Of a DNA stretch of 64,000 nucleotides, positions 34,710 through 44,737 are shown one piece after another (positions within the stretch are counted from its first letter, which is position 1; each line of letters starts with the position of its first letter). The notes beneath the pieces were generated by a model. The model was not told where the DNA came from. It did no database searches and was given only the letters and a program-made list of their open reading frames with translations. Origin of the DNA: Ruminococcaceae bacterium HV4-5-B5C. Lineage in GTDB: Bacteria; Bacillota; Clostridia; Oscillospirales; Acutalibacteraceae. The position numbers and the translations under genes were made by a program. The stretch is from the NCBI GenBank assembly GCA_900184925.1, contig FXYJ02000005.1:1-64000 (forward strand), given 5' to 3'.

Positions 34710-35654
34710 ATGCTTTCGGGAAGTACCGCAATTCAGAGGCCGAAAAAGAGAGGTTTTCAGAAATTCAAAAAGTTTCTGCCGATCTATTTAATGGCTTTGC
34801 CCGGATTTCTTTATCTGTTCATCAACAACTATATGCCTCTGCCCGGGCTGGTGCTGGCATTCAAAAGCTACAGCGCAAGGCTCGGCATCTGGGGAAGCCA
34901 CTGGGCCGGACTGGAAAACTTCAAATATCTTTTTGCGAGCGACGCATGGCTTATCACAAGGAACACGATTCTTTACAATATTGCTTTTATTATTGTCAAC
35001 ACGGTTTTGAGCATTTTTGTTGCCATTATACTCAGCGAGCTGACATCTCCGCTTAAAAAATTTTACCAGAGTTCAATTCTGCTTCCATTTCTGATTTCAT
35101 CCGTTATCGTCAGCTATCTTGTCTTCGCGTTCCTTTCGTCCGATAACGGCTTCATCAACAATACGATTTTGAAGCAGCTTGGCATAAAAGGAATCTCATG
35201 GTACACTTCGCCAAAGTACTGGCCGTTTATCCTGATCTTTGTCAACGCATGGAAATCGATCGGATACAGCAGCATCATTTACCTCGCAACAATTCTGGGG
35301 TTCGACCGGAGTTATTATGAGGCGGCAACAATTGACGGTGCTTCGAAGATGCAGCAGATCACACGGATTACGCTGCCGATGCTGAAGAGCACAGTTATTA
35401 TGCTGACGCTGATGGCAGTGGGACGTATCTTCTATTCGGATTTCGGTCTGTTCTATCAGGTACCGCAAAACTCCGGTGCACTTCTGCCGGTTACGAACAC
35501 AATTGACACTTATGTATACCGCGGATTGCTTGAGCTTGGCAATATTTCCATGTCTGCAGCAGCCGGATGTTATCAGTCAATTGTCGGGTTCGTCCTTGTG
35601 CTGCTGGCAAACCTCGCGGTGCGAAAAATCGACAAAGACAGCGCTCTGTTTTAA
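34710..35654 (+). CDS. Sugar ABC transporter permease (LplB-like)
   Basis: A 314-aa CUT1-type permease with six hydrophobic segments and the EAA loop YYEAATIDGASKMQQITRITLP. The ATG at 34710 has GAGGAGG ahead. It is the first of two permease subunits. Confidence 0.9.
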   Translation: MLSGSTAIQRPKKRGFQKFKKFLPIYLMALPGFLYLFINNYMPLPGLVLAFKSYSARLGIWGSHWAGLENFKYLFASDAWLITRNTILYNIAFIIVNTVLSIFVAIILSELTSPLKKFYQSSILLPFLISSVIVSYLVFAFLSSDNGFINNTILKQLGIKGISWYTSPKYWPFILIFVNAWKSIGYSSIIYLATILGFDRSYYEAATIDGASKMQQITRITLPMLKSTVIMLTLMAVGRIFYSDFGLFYQVPQNSGALLPVTNTIDTYVYRGLLELGNISMSAAAGCYQSIVGFVLVLLANLAVRKIDKDSALF

Positions 35655-35671
35655 AAAGGGGATATTCGATT

Positions 35672-36568
35672 ATGCTTAAAACCAAAGAAGAAAGAGCATT
35701 TCAGGTGTTCGGCAATATTGTCATGATGGTATTTGCACTGCTTGCCATTATCCCAATAATCCTGATCATTACATCCTCCCTGACCGACAATGACATGCTC
35801 GTCAAATATGGCTATACCTTTTTCCCGAAGAAGTGGAGCGTTTATGCATTCACTTATGTGTTTCAGAGCGGAAACAACGTTCTGCACTGCTATCTCAATT
35901 CATTTTTCGTCACAGCCGTCGGTACGGTCATCAGCCTTGCCATCACAACAATGCTTGCCTATGCGCTGGCCCGCAAGGGACTGCCGGGCCGCAACGTCAT
36001 GACGTTTCTGGTGTTCTTCACCATGCTGTTCAACGGAGGCCTTGTTCCGACTTACATTAACTACACCACCGTGTTCAACATTAAAAACACTTACTGGGCG
36101 CTTCTGATTCCAAGCCTTCTGATGAATGCGTTCAATGTGCTGCTGATGAAATCTTATTTTGTGACCAGTGTGCCGGACGAAATTCTGGAAGCTGCGTCAA
36201 TCGACGGCGCAAGCGAATTTAAGACTTTTTATAAAGTCGCCCTCCCGCTCGCACAGCCGATTGTTGCGACAATTGCGCTCTTTAACGGGATCGCTTACTG
36301 GAACGACTGGATGAACGGTTATGTTTATCTGACGGACTCGACGGACCTTTATACGATTCAGAATCTGTTAAACAGGATGATTCAGAACATTCAGTACCTG
36401 TCGAACAGCACGTCGCTTTCCAATGCAAATTCCGGCCTTGCCTCGATTCCTTCGGTGTCGGTCAGAATGTCGCTGGCGGTTCTCGGTATCCTTCCGATTA
36501 TTATCATCTATCCTTTGATTCAGAACAATTTTGTCAAGGGCATTACACTGGGCGGAGTAAAAGGCTGA
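35672..36568 (+). CDS. Sugar ABC transporter permease (LplC/YtcP-like)
   Basis: A 298-aa CUT1-type permease with the EAA loop ILEAASIDGASEFKTFYKVA and the usual C-terminus NNFVKGITLGGVKG. The start is at 35672, 17 nt after the partner permease. No ATPase gene is present in the locus, so a shared MsmX/MsmK-type ATPase encoded elsewhere is expected. Confidence 0.92.
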   Translation: MLKTKEERAFQVFGNIVMMVFALLAIIPIILIITSSLTDNDMLVKYGYTFFPKKWSVYAFTYVFQSGNNVLHCYLNSFFVTAVGTVISLAITTMLAYALARKGLPGRNVMTFLVFFTMLFNGGLVPTYINYTTVFNIKNTYWALLIPSLLMNAFNVLLMKSYFVTSVPDEILEAASIDGASEFKTFYKVALPLAQPIVATIALFNGIAYWNDWMNGYVYLTDSTDLYTIQNLLNRMIQNIQYLSNSTSLSNANSGLASIPSVSVRMSLAVLGILPIIIIYPLIQNNFVKGITLGGVKG

Positions 36569-36663
36569 CGGCCACCCCGGATCATCGCAAAAAAACCTTT
36601 CGAAGCGAAAAAAGCTTATTGATTGAATAGAGAATCGCATCATGGAGTGAAGGAGATCGTAAA

Positions 36664-37938
36664 ATGAATCTTTCCTACAGGACAGAGACAGAAGTAACGG
36701 ACTGGGGCCCCTACGTCAGAAAAATCATCCTCCCGATGCCTGAGAATGTAGCAGCGGAGTCGGTTTCCAAAGACACGTTCAGCGTCTACGCCGAAAACCG
36801 CAGCGAGAAAACAGGCGAAGTGGTGCAGGTGAGACGGGACTGGAACTCGGAAGCAACAGTCCCGTCAAAAGGGTATTGCCGCGTATTGAAAGCATACCCG
36901 TCCGATGGGAAGGGAAAAGAAGCGGAAGCCGGCAGCTATGTCGCGCTGGAACTCGAATGTCAGCCGATGCGGAATCGCTTTAATTCCAGAACTGTTCTCG
37001 AGGGGGAGCATTCCGTTTATGCGTTCTGCGACTTCAGAATTACCCAGATCGAAGAAATCAGAACAGAAAAAAACACCGTTGCAGGACTGATCTATGACCA
37101 TTTCGCCGGCGACAGCATGGAACAGGCAAAGGGCTGGGTCAACAGTGAATCGTCGTTTGCCGATATGCCGCTGCGTTTTGGGTATTACACACCGGGGATG
37201 GGGAACGGGAAGCGCCCTTTGATCATTTGGCTGCATGGGGCCGGCGAGGGCGGAACTGACACTGCCGTTGCCTACACCGGCAATAAAGTGGTCAATCTGT
37301 CCTGTGAAAAAAATCAGAAAATTTTTGGAGGCGCGTACGTTCTTGCTCCTCAGTCCCCGACCATGTGGATGGACGACGGGAGTGGGCAGTATACGAAGGA
37401 CGGCAGGTCAAAATACGGGCAGGCGCTTAAAGCACTGATAGACGGATTCCTTCACGCTCATACCGACATTGACCGCAGCCGCATCTACCTCGGCGGCTGT
37501 TCCAACGGCGGCTTTATGACGATGCGCATGATCATCGATTATCCCGGTTTCTTTGCCGCGGCTTTTCCTGTGTGCGAGGCCCTCTTTGATGCGACAATCT
37601 CTGACAAAGAGATTGCCGCAATCAAAAACACCCCGATCTGGTTTACCCATGCAAAGAGCGACACCGTCGTAAAACCCGAGCAGACGGTTCTGCCGACGTA
37701 CCGGCGCCTGATGGATGTCGGAGCGGCGGACGTTCACTTTTCTTTCTTTGATAAGGTCGTGGATACCTCCGGCATTTTCAAAGATCCGGAAGGAAATCCA
37801 ATCGAGTTCTTTGGCCACGCGTCATGGATCTATATGCTGAATGACGCATGCCGACTGGATTACGACGGTTCGCCTGTGCAAATGGATGGAAAAGAAGTAA
37901 CCCTTCTGCATTGGCTCGCCGCGCAATCCAAAACCTGA
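36664..37938 (+). CDS. Serine esterase with N-terminal Ig-like domain (prolyl-oligopeptidase fold)
   Basis: A 424-aa protein. Residues 1 to about 130 form a beta-rich domain like the Ig-like N-terminus of carbohydrate esterases; the rest is an alpha/beta hydrolase with LIIWLHGAGEGG (oxyanion), GGCSNGGFM (nucleophile Ser) , a THAKSDTVV acid region and the His in FGHASW. There is no signal peptide. It probably deacylates imported oligosaccharides or hydroxycinnamoyl-type esters; the ester is not predictable. GAAGGAGA precedes the ATG. It follows the importer permease by 95 nt. Confidence 0.8.
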   Translation: MNLSYRTETEVTDWGPYVRKIILPMPENVAAESVSKDTFSVYAENRSEKTGEVVQVRRDWNSEATVPSKGYCRVLKAYPSDGKGKEAEAGSYVALELECQPMRNRFNSRTVLEGEHSVYAFCDFRITQIEEIRTEKNTVAGLIYDHFAGDSMEQAKGWVNSESSFADMPLRFGYYTPGMGNGKRPLIIWLHGAGEGGTDTAVAYTGNKVVNLSCEKNQKIFGGAYVLAPQSPTMWMDDGSGQYTKDGRSKYGQALKALIDGFLHAHTDIDRSRIYLGGCSNGGFMTMRMIIDYPGFFAAAFPVCEALFDATISDKEIAAIKNTPIWFTHAKSDTVVKPEQTVLPTYRRLMDVGAADVHFSFFDKVVDTSGIFKDPEGNPIEFFGHASWIYMLNDACRLDYDGSPVQMDGKEVTLLHWLAAQSKT

Positions 37939-37984
37939 TTTTTCACTTGTCAGGCTGCAAAAATAAAAATCGGATGATAGGGCA

Positions 37985-38026
37985 CAGGACCCGTGAATGC
38001 GTGTTGAAAGGCATGTGCGGGTCCTG
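37985..38026 (+). repeat. Hairpin between the esterase and GH78 genes
   Basis: CAGGACCCG / CGGGTCCTG, a perfect 9-bp stem with a 24-nt loop. There is no T-run, so it may be an mRNA processing or stability element within the operon rather than a terminator. Confidence 0.4.
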
Positions 38027-38054
38027 ATTTGAATTGGTGACAGGAGAAAAGGGC

Positions 38055-40691
38055 ATGAACATAACACAGCTCAGGGCGAACCATGTGCAAAATCCGCTTG
38101 GCTTTGAATTTGACCCTCTCTGCCTTTCCTGGATTGCGAGTGAGACTGGGTCAAAGCATCAGACTGCGGCGCAGGTTCGGATTGCCTTTGACCCGGATTT
38201 CCACAATATCTGCTTCGACAGTGGAAAGAGTCCGGAAATCAGCGGCATCGCCTTCTGCCCGGCACTCAAACTGGAACCGTGCACCCGCTATTACTGGCAG
38301 GTCCGCGTCTGGGGCGACGGCGGGGACAGTGCGGCCAGTGAAACAGCTTTTTTTGAGACCGGTAAAATGACAACTCCCTGGAGCGCGAAATGGATTACTC
38401 CAAACACCGAAGGGGATCTGCATCCGCTGCTCCGGAAAAGTTTTGTAATTCCTTTGCCGGTCGCGGAGGCTCGGGCGTATGTCTGCGGCCTCGGTTTGTA
38501 TGAACTTGAAATCAACGGACGAAAGGCCGGGGAAGAATATCTCACGCCCGGTTTCCATTCGTACGATTTTTGCCTGCAGTACCAGACCTATGACATCGGC
38601 GGCCTCCTGAAGCAGGGGAAAAACGCGGTTGGCGTTATGCTGGGAAACGGCTGGTATAAGGGCCGGTTCGGGTTTGACGGCGGCTACACAAAGCTTTACG
38701 GCGACAGGTTTGCCCTGCTCTGCGAAATCAGAGTCACATTGGAAAACGGTGCGACGCTGGTCATTGGGACCGATGGGAGCTGGAAATGGAAAGACGCGCC
38801 CGTCCTGCAAAGCGGAATTTACGACGGAGAGGTCTGCGACGCCCGGAATGAAACGGCGGGCTGGTCGTCTCCGGGTACGGAGGAAAGAGATTGGAAACCT
38901 GTTTCCCAACCGGATATGAGTTATGACAAACTTATCGCCCGCCGCAGTCTTCCGGTTGTCATCAGGGAGCGCAGAAAGCCGGTCTCGCTGATTAATACGC
39001 CAAAAGGCGAAACGGTTCTTGACTTCGGCCAGAATATGACGGGCTGGGTTGAGTTCGACTGCAAATTGCCGTGCGGAAATGAAGCGGTTCTGCAATACGG
39101 TGAGGTTCTTCAGGACGATTGTTTTTACAATGAAAATCTTCGCACCGCAAAAGCCGAGTACCGGTTTATTTCAGACGGAAAAGAAAGACATGTCAGACCG
39201 CATTTTACCTATTATGGCTTTCGCTATGTCAAAGTCTGCGGGATGGAACCGGTTGACCCGTCGGCTTTTACCGCCTGCGTCATTTATTCCGACCTCGGAC
39301 AGACGGGGATGATCGAAACCTCAAACGAGATGGTCAACCGGCTTTTTCAGAACGCGCTGTGGGGGCAGAAAAGCAATTTTCTTGATGTACCGACCGATTG
39401 CCCCCAGCGTGACGAACGGATGGGCTGGACGGGGGACGCACAGGTGTTTTGCGGAACGGCCTGTTTTAACATGGAAACCCCGGCGTTTTATGCAAAATTC
39501 ATGGCCGATCTCGGGAACGAACAGAAAGCGCTGGGAGGGTCGGTTCCGTTTGTTGTTCCGTGCATCAAGCCGCCCGAGCCGATCAACGGCATTGATATCG
39601 GGAAGTCTCAAGGCTCCGCCGCCTGGGGGGATGCGGCGACGATTATTCCATGGACAACCTATCTCTTTTACGGAGACGGAAGCCTTTTGAAAAAGCAGTA
39701 CCCGGTCATGAAAGCATGGGTCGATTTTATCAAGGGGCAGGACGATAAAGACGGAGGCACGAGACTCTGGAAGACCGGTTTTCATCTCGCGGACTGGCTG
39801 GCGCTCGACAACCCCGACAAAAACAGTCCGATGGGCGGCACGGACATGTACTTTATTGCCTCGGCTTACTACTGCTACTCGGCTTCTCTGACCGCAAAGG
39901 CCGCGAAAGCGATCGGCAACGGGAAAGACGCGGCTTTCTACCAAAAGCTTTCGGACGAAGTGAAGGATGCGATCCGGAGAGAATATTTCACCGCAACGGG
40001 CAGAATTGCCATAGACACGCAGACGGCAATGGCGGTTGCGCTGTTTATGGATCTTGTTCCCGAAGAATTCCGGGGAAGGCTGGCGGGTGACCTCAGAAAG
40101 AAGCTCAAAGCGAATCAAATGTATCTCAATACGGGCTTTGTGGGTACGGCCTATCTGTGCCGCGCACTTTCGGAAAACGATGCGAATGACTGCGCCTATA
40201 CGCTCTTTTTAAATGAAAAGTACCCAAGCTGGCTTTATGAAGTCAAACTTGGGGCGACGACCGTGTGGGAGCGCTGGAACTCCATCCTGCCGGACGGCAA
40301 AATCAGCGGCACAGGGATGAACAGCCTGAATCATTACGCTTACGGAGCAATTGTCGAGTGGATGTACCGCGACATGTGCGGCCTCAATCCAACGGAAGAG
40401 GCTCCCGGTTTCAAAAAGGTGAAAATATGTCCGAAACCGGACAAACGCATTCAGAAGGTTTCCATGCGCTACCGGTCCGCGTCCGGGCAATACAAAATTG
40501 CCTGGGCCTATCAGGATGAAAATACGGTGAACTTTGACTTCGAAGTACCGTTTGACGCAGAAGCTTCCGTAACGCTGCCGGAGGGGGGCACCGTGGTAAA
40601 CGGCCCCGAAGGGAGCGCAGGGAAGACGGAGTTCAAACTGATAGCGGGGAAATATCATTTCGAATATCGGATCAAAAGCGAAAAGCTGTGA
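38055..40691 (+). CDS. Alpha-L-rhamnosidase, GH78
   Basis: An 878-aa GH78 enzyme that removes alpha-linked L-rhamnose from glycosides and rhamnogalacturonan pieces. Domain order is N-terminal beta domains, the carbohydrate-binding region (YVCGLGLYELEINGRKAG), the (alpha/alpha)6 barrel with DCPQRDERMGWTGDAQVF carrying the general acid Glu, and TTVWERWNS with the catalytic base Glu, then a C-terminal beta domain. No signal peptide, so it works on imported substrate. The ATG at 38055 has GGAGAA ahead; a GTG 21 nt upstream is less likely. Confidence 0.93.
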   Translation: MNITQLRANHVQNPLGFEFDPLCLSWIASETGSKHQTAAQVRIAFDPDFHNICFDSGKSPEISGIAFCPALKLEPCTRYYWQVRVWGDGGDSAASETAFFETGKMTTPWSAKWITPNTEGDLHPLLRKSFVIPLPVAEARAYVCGLGLYELEINGRKAGEEYLTPGFHSYDFCLQYQTYDIGGLLKQGKNAVGVMLGNGWYKGRFGFDGGYTKLYGDRFALLCEIRVTLENGATLVIGTDGSWKWKDAPVLQSGIYDGEVCDARNETAGWSSPGTEERDWKPVSQPDMSYDKLIARRSLPVVIRERRKPVSLINTPKGETVLDFGQNMTGWVEFDCKLPCGNEAVLQYGEVLQDDCFYNENLRTAKAEYRFISDGKERHVRPHFTYYGFRYVKVCGMEPVDPSAFTACVIYSDLGQTGMIETSNEMVNRLFQNALWGQKSNFLDVPTDCPQRDERMGWTGDAQVFCGTACFNMETPAFYAKFMADLGNEQKALGGSVPFVVPCIKPPEPINGIDIGKSQGSAAWGDAATIIPWTTYLFYGDGSLLKKQYPVMKAWVDFIKGQDDKDGGTRLWKTGFHLADWLALDNPDKNSPMGGTDMYFIASAYYCYSASLTAKAAKAIGNGKDAAFYQKLSDEVKDAIRREYFTATGRIAIDTQTAMAVALFMDLVPEEFRGRLAGDLRKKLKANQMYLNTGFVGTAYLCRALSENDANDCAYTLFLNEKYPSWLYEVKLGATTVWERWNSILPDGKISGTGMNSLNHYAYGAIVEWMYRDMCGLNPTEEAPGFKKVKICPKPDKRIQKVSMRYRSASGQYKIAWAYQDENTVNFDFEVPFDAEASVTLPEGGTVVNGPEGSAGKTEFKLIAGKYHFEYRIKSEKL

Positions 40692-40716
40692 AAATACAGG
40701 AAAGGTGGAGTCCCCT

Positions 40717-43011
40717 GTGAGGAATGTGAACAAGTTGATTGAGGAAATGACGCTGGAAGAGAAGGCAGGGCTCTGTTCCGGCCTCGACTTCTGGCACACG
40801 AAGCCGGTTGAACGGCTCGGCGTCCCGTCGATCATGATGACGGACGGCCCGCACGGGTTGAGAAAACAGGCCGAAACGGCGGATCATATGGGGCTGAATC
40901 AGAGTGTCCCGGCGACCTGTTTTCCGTCCGGTTCCTGTCTGGCTTGCTCCTTTGACCCCTCGCTGCTGAAGGAAGTCGGCAGGGCGCTGGGCAAAGAATG
41001 CAAAGCACAGGGCGTTTCAATTTTGCTGGGCCCGGCCGCAAATGTTAAGCGCTCGCCGCTCTGCGGGAGAAATTTCGAATACTATTCGGAAGACCCGGAA
41101 CTTTCATCGGAGCTCGCGGCAGCGTATATCGAAGGAGTGCAGAGTGAGGGGATCGGCACTTCGCTGAAGCATTATGCTGCCAATAACATGGAAACGCGCA
41201 GAATGACAATGAACGAGATCATTGATGAGAGGACGCTGCGCGAAATCTACCTCGCAAGCTTTGAAAACGCGGTGAAAAAATCACAGCCCTGGACGGTGAT
41301 GTGCGCCTATAACCGCATCAACGGCGATTTCTGCTCGGAAAACGGCCACGTTCTGACCGACGTTTTAAAAAAGGAATGGGGCCACGAAGGGTTTGTTGTT
41401 TCCGACTGGGGCGCGGTCAATGACAGACCGTCTGCGCTTGCCGCGGGGCTTGAGCTTGAAATGCCGTACAGCGGCGGCGAGAATGACAAAAAGATCATTG
41501 AAGCGGTGAAAAGCGGAAAACTGCCGCAGAGCGTTCTGGACGGCGCCGTGGAACGCATCCTGAAAATCGTTTTCCTGGCCGCGGAAAATCGGGACGAAAA
41601 CGCAGTCTGCGACTATGAGGAAAACGGCCGTCTTGCCCGCAGGGCTGCGTCGGAATGCGCGGTCCTGCTGAAAAACGAGGATGACATTCTCCCGCTCAAG
41701 AAAAAAGGTACGGTCGGCGTATTCGGCGCATTCGCAAAGGAACCGAGGTATCAGGGCGGGGGCAGCTCGCATATCAACCCGGTCAGGGTCGCCGACCCTC
41801 TGGAGTCACTGAGAAATATGGCCGGACCGGAAACGCAGGTTCTGTACGCGCAGGGATATGCTCTGGACGCAAAGGACGGTACGTTTTCAAACAGGCCGTT
41901 TCAGTCCAATGCCGACACACCCGATGAGAAACTGATTGCCGAAGCAGTGGAGATCGCATCCAAAGTCGATGTCGCCGTGATCTATGCGGGTCTTCCCGAA
42001 AGCTATGAGTCGGAAGGGTATGACAGAAAACACCTTGCAATTCCGGCAGGTCAGGTCAGGCTGATCACGGAGGTCTGTGCGGTGCAGAAAAATGTCGTTG
42101 TTGTTCTAAGCAATGGCGCGCCGATCGAAATGCCGTGGCTTGGCGGGGTAAAGGGTGTTCTGGAATGCTACCTTGGCGGAGAAGCCTTCGGCGAGGCGGC
42201 CGCAGACCTTCTGTTCGGAGCAGTCAACCCGAGCGGCAGGCTGGCGGAAACTTTCCCGAAACGGCTGTGCGACAATCCGTCGTACCTCAATTTTCCCGGG
42301 AGCAGCAAAGAGGTTGAATACCGCGAAGGCATTTTTGTCGGATACCGCTATTACGACAAAAAAGAGATGGAACCGCTGTTTCCGTTTGGCTTCGGTCTCA
42401 GCTACACCGACTTTGAATTTACCGGCATGACGGCCGACAAAACAGAAATGGACGACACGGAAAAGCTGACGGTTCGTGTAACGGTTAAAAATGTCGGGAA
42501 GACCGCGGGAAAAGAAGTCGTGCAGCTTTATGTCTCGGATGAGGAAAGCAATGTAATCAGGCCGCTAAAAGAGCTGAAAGGCTTTGCAAAGCTGAGCCTG
42601 CAGCCGGGCGAGGAGAAGACGGCTGAGTTTATTCTGGACAAGCGCGCGTTTGCCTATTATGATGAAAAGCACCATGACTGGACCGTGGAGAGCGGAACAT
42701 TCCGGATTGCAGCCGGGAAATCGTCACAGGAGCTTCTTCTCGGGCAGACGGTCTTCGTGAAGTCAACAGCCTCCTTCCGGCAGCAGTATGATATGAACAC
42801 GACTCTTGAGGAATTGCTGAGGGACCCGAACGCGGCGGAAATGTCAAAAACACTTCTGAAAATGCTTGGCGAGGGAATGGGGATTTCTCTGGAACAGGAC
42901 AGCGGAATCTCCGAAATGTTCAAAGCATCCCCGCTGAGGCAGGTTGTCATGTTCAGTCAGGGGCGTATCAGCGAAAAGAAGATCCGGGAAATGCTGGCAT
43001 CGATGCGGTGA
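40717..43011 (+). CDS. Beta-glucosidase/beta-xylosidase, GH3
   Basis: A 764-aa GH3 enzyme with the (beta/alpha)8 domain, the sandwich domain and a C-terminal fibronectin-III-like domain. The nucleophile Asp lies in GFVVSDWGAVND; RNFEYYSEDPELS and KHYAANNMETRR are typical substrate-site motifs. It is cytoplasmic. The start is ambiguous among GTGs; I take 40717 because AAAGGTGGAG sits at the right distance. It follows the rhamnosidase by 25 nt and would remove terminal beta-linked glucose or xylose after rhamnose removal. Confidence 0.9.
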   Translation: MRNVNKLIEEMTLEEKAGLCSGLDFWHTKPVERLGVPSIMMTDGPHGLRKQAETADHMGLNQSVPATCFPSGSCLACSFDPSLLKEVGRALGKECKAQGVSILLGPAANVKRSPLCGRNFEYYSEDPELSSELAAAYIEGVQSEGIGTSLKHYAANNMETRRMTMNEIIDERTLREIYLASFENAVKKSQPWTVMCAYNRINGDFCSENGHVLTDVLKKEWGHEGFVVSDWGAVNDRPSALAAGLELEMPYSGGENDKKIIEAVKSGKLPQSVLDGAVERILKIVFLAAENRDENAVCDYEENGRLARRAASECAVLLKNEDDILPLKKKGTVGVFGAFAKEPRYQGGGSSHINPVRVADPLESLRNMAGPETQVLYAQGYALDAKDGTFSNRPFQSNADTPDEKLIAEAVEIASKVDVAVIYAGLPESYESEGYDRKHLAIPAGQVRLITEVCAVQKNVVVVLSNGAPIEMPWLGGVKGVLECYLGGEAFGEAAADLLFGAVNPSGRLAETFPKRLCDNPSYLNFPGSSKEVEYREGIFVGYRYYDKKEMEPLFPFGFGLSYTDFEFTGMTADKTEMDDTEKLTVRVTVKNVGKTAGKEVVQLYVSDEESNVIRPLKELKGFAKLSLQPGEEKTAEFILDKRAFAYYDEKHHDWTVESGTFRIAAGKSSQELLLGQTVFVKSTASFRQQYDMNTTLEELLRDPNAAEMSKTLLKMLGEGMGISLEQDSGISEMFKASPLRQVVMFSQGRISEKKIREMLASMR

Positions 43012-43100
43012 ACGGATGAAAGTCTTCTGCACCGTTATTCGGTGACCTTATTTCGGCTAAAAAATTAAAAATTTTTTACGATGTTACAGGGAGGCAGATT

Positions 43101-44579
43101 ATGGCCTGTTTTAAAATCAATTGTAAAGACCCCGGCACAAAGCTTGAACATTACTGGGAAAAATGCGTCGGCAGCTGCCGGGCCTATACGGCTCTGCGCG
43201 CTGATTACAGGGAACAGCTGATAAAAGCACACCGTGAACTGGGTTTTCAGTATGTGAGATTCCACGGGCTGCTGAATGACGACATGAGCGTTTGCCTGCC
43301 GGAAACAAAGTTTATGCAGCCGACAGGGAAACTGATCTACAATTTCTTTAACATTGATTCCATCTTTGATTTTCTGCTGAGCATCGGCATGAAGCCGTTT
43401 CTGGAGCTTGGCTTTATGCCGTCCGCGATCGCATCGGGCGACAAGACATGCTTTCATTACAAAGGCAACATCACTCCGCCGAAGAATGACGAACAGTGGG
43501 AGGAATTAATTTCCCGTCTTGCGTCGCATCTGGTGGAACGCTACGGAATTGACGAGGTTTCAACGTGGTTTTTTGAGGTCTGGAACGAGCCGAATCTGCC
43601 GTATTTCTGGTCAGGCACGCAGGAAGAGTATTTTGAGCTTTACCGGCATACGGCGGTCACGCTTAAAAAGGTGGATGACAGGCTGAAAGTCGGCGGCCCC
43701 GCAACTTCCATTAATGCGTGGATTCCCGATTTTCTGGATTTCTGTCAAAAGAACAGCGTGCCTGTCGATTTCGTTTCGACGCATCATTATCCCTCGGACG
43801 ACCCGCTCTGGCGGGACCCGTCGATGACGATGGAAGAGTTTTTCCACAAAAGCGAAACGCTCAAATACAAGCGCGGTTGCCTCAGAGAAATGACGGAGAG
43901 GGCAAAAGCCCAGGCAGGGGATCTGCCGCTGTATTATACGGAATGGAACACATCCGCCACCTGCGGGGACCAGCTGCATGACGAACCGTATGCGGCCGCG
44001 ATGATTGCGAAAACCCTGAGCGACAACGACGGCCTTGTGTCGGGATATTCCTATTGGACTTTTACCGATATTTTTGAAGAGGCAGGGCAGATGCCGGGAA
44101 TGTTTTACGGCGGTTTCGGCCTCCAGAATGTATACGGCATCGAAAAGCCAGGCTACCGGGCCTTCGAGCTGTTCCATGGGCTGGGCGACCGGCGCCTCCC
44201 GGTTGTTCGGGAGGGCGGCGAAGAAACATTCGTTGAAATGATTGCGTCGGCAACGCAGCACGGAATTCGGCTGATTGCCTTTAATCACAACGTGTTCGGC
44301 GAGCCGATCCACCGGGAAAACGGGAAGATCGTCCTCGAAAATGCCGGCGGGGTCAAAAGAGTTACCGGTTACCGGATTGATGAGAATCATGCGAACCCGA
44401 AGAAAAAATGGACCGAGCTGGGCAGGCCCGGGTACCCCGGAAAAGAAGCCATGAGAGAAATCAGGTCGGCTTCCCGTCTGGCCGGGGAGAAATGCAGCTA
44501 CGTTCAGAAGGATGACACGGTAGAAATCAGTTTTGCCCTTCCGGAATACGGAGTTTTGGCAATTGATATCGACTTTTAA
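43101..44579 (+). CDS. Beta-xylosidase-like glycoside hydrolase, GH39
   Basis: A 492-aa GH39 (clan A) enzyme. The acid/base Glu is in FFEVWNEPNLPYFW and the nucleophile in LYYTEWNTSA; YVRFHGLLNDD and YSYWTFTDIFEE also fit. Family members remove beta-xylose, some remove L-arabinose or other units. GGGAGG precedes the ATG. It is the last gene of the importer-glycosidase cluster, followed by a strong terminator. Confidence 0.9.
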   Translation: MACFKINCKDPGTKLEHYWEKCVGSCRAYTALRADYREQLIKAHRELGFQYVRFHGLLNDDMSVCLPETKFMQPTGKLIYNFFNIDSIFDFLLSIGMKPFLELGFMPSAIASGDKTCFHYKGNITPPKNDEQWEELISRLASHLVERYGIDEVSTWFFEVWNEPNLPYFWSGTQEEYFELYRHTAVTLKKVDDRLKVGGPATSINAWIPDFLDFCQKNSVPVDFVSTHHYPSDDPLWRDPSMTMEEFFHKSETLKYKRGCLREMTERAKAQAGDLPLYYTEWNTSATCGDQLHDEPYAAAMIAKTLSDNDGLVSGYSYWTFTDIFEEAGQMPGMFYGGFGLQNVYGIEKPGYRAFELFHGLGDRRLPVVREGGEETFVEMIASATQHGIRLIAFNHNVFGEPIHRENGKIVLENAGGVKRVTGYRIDENHANPKKKWTELGRPGYPGKEAMREIRSASRLAGEKCSYVQKDDTVEISFALPEYGVLAIDIDF

Positions 44580-44610
44580 AGGCACCGTGAAGCGCTCCGG
44601 CAGAAATTAA

Positions 44611-44672
44611 AAAACGGCTCCCGTTTCAGATCAGAATGCACAGGAAATTCCAGTCTGAAAGGGAGCCGTTTC
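44611..44672. terminator. Bidirectional terminator between GH39 and LacI genes
   Basis: A long stem AACGGCTCCCGTTTCAGA / TCTGAAAGGGAGCCGTT with A- and T-runs outside; it can end both convergent transcripts. Confidence 0.88.
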
Positions 44673-44737
44673 TATGAATGTGCGGGATTGAAGGACACGG
44701 GAAAAATTGCGAGGCCGAACGGAGAACCGTGCGGCCG

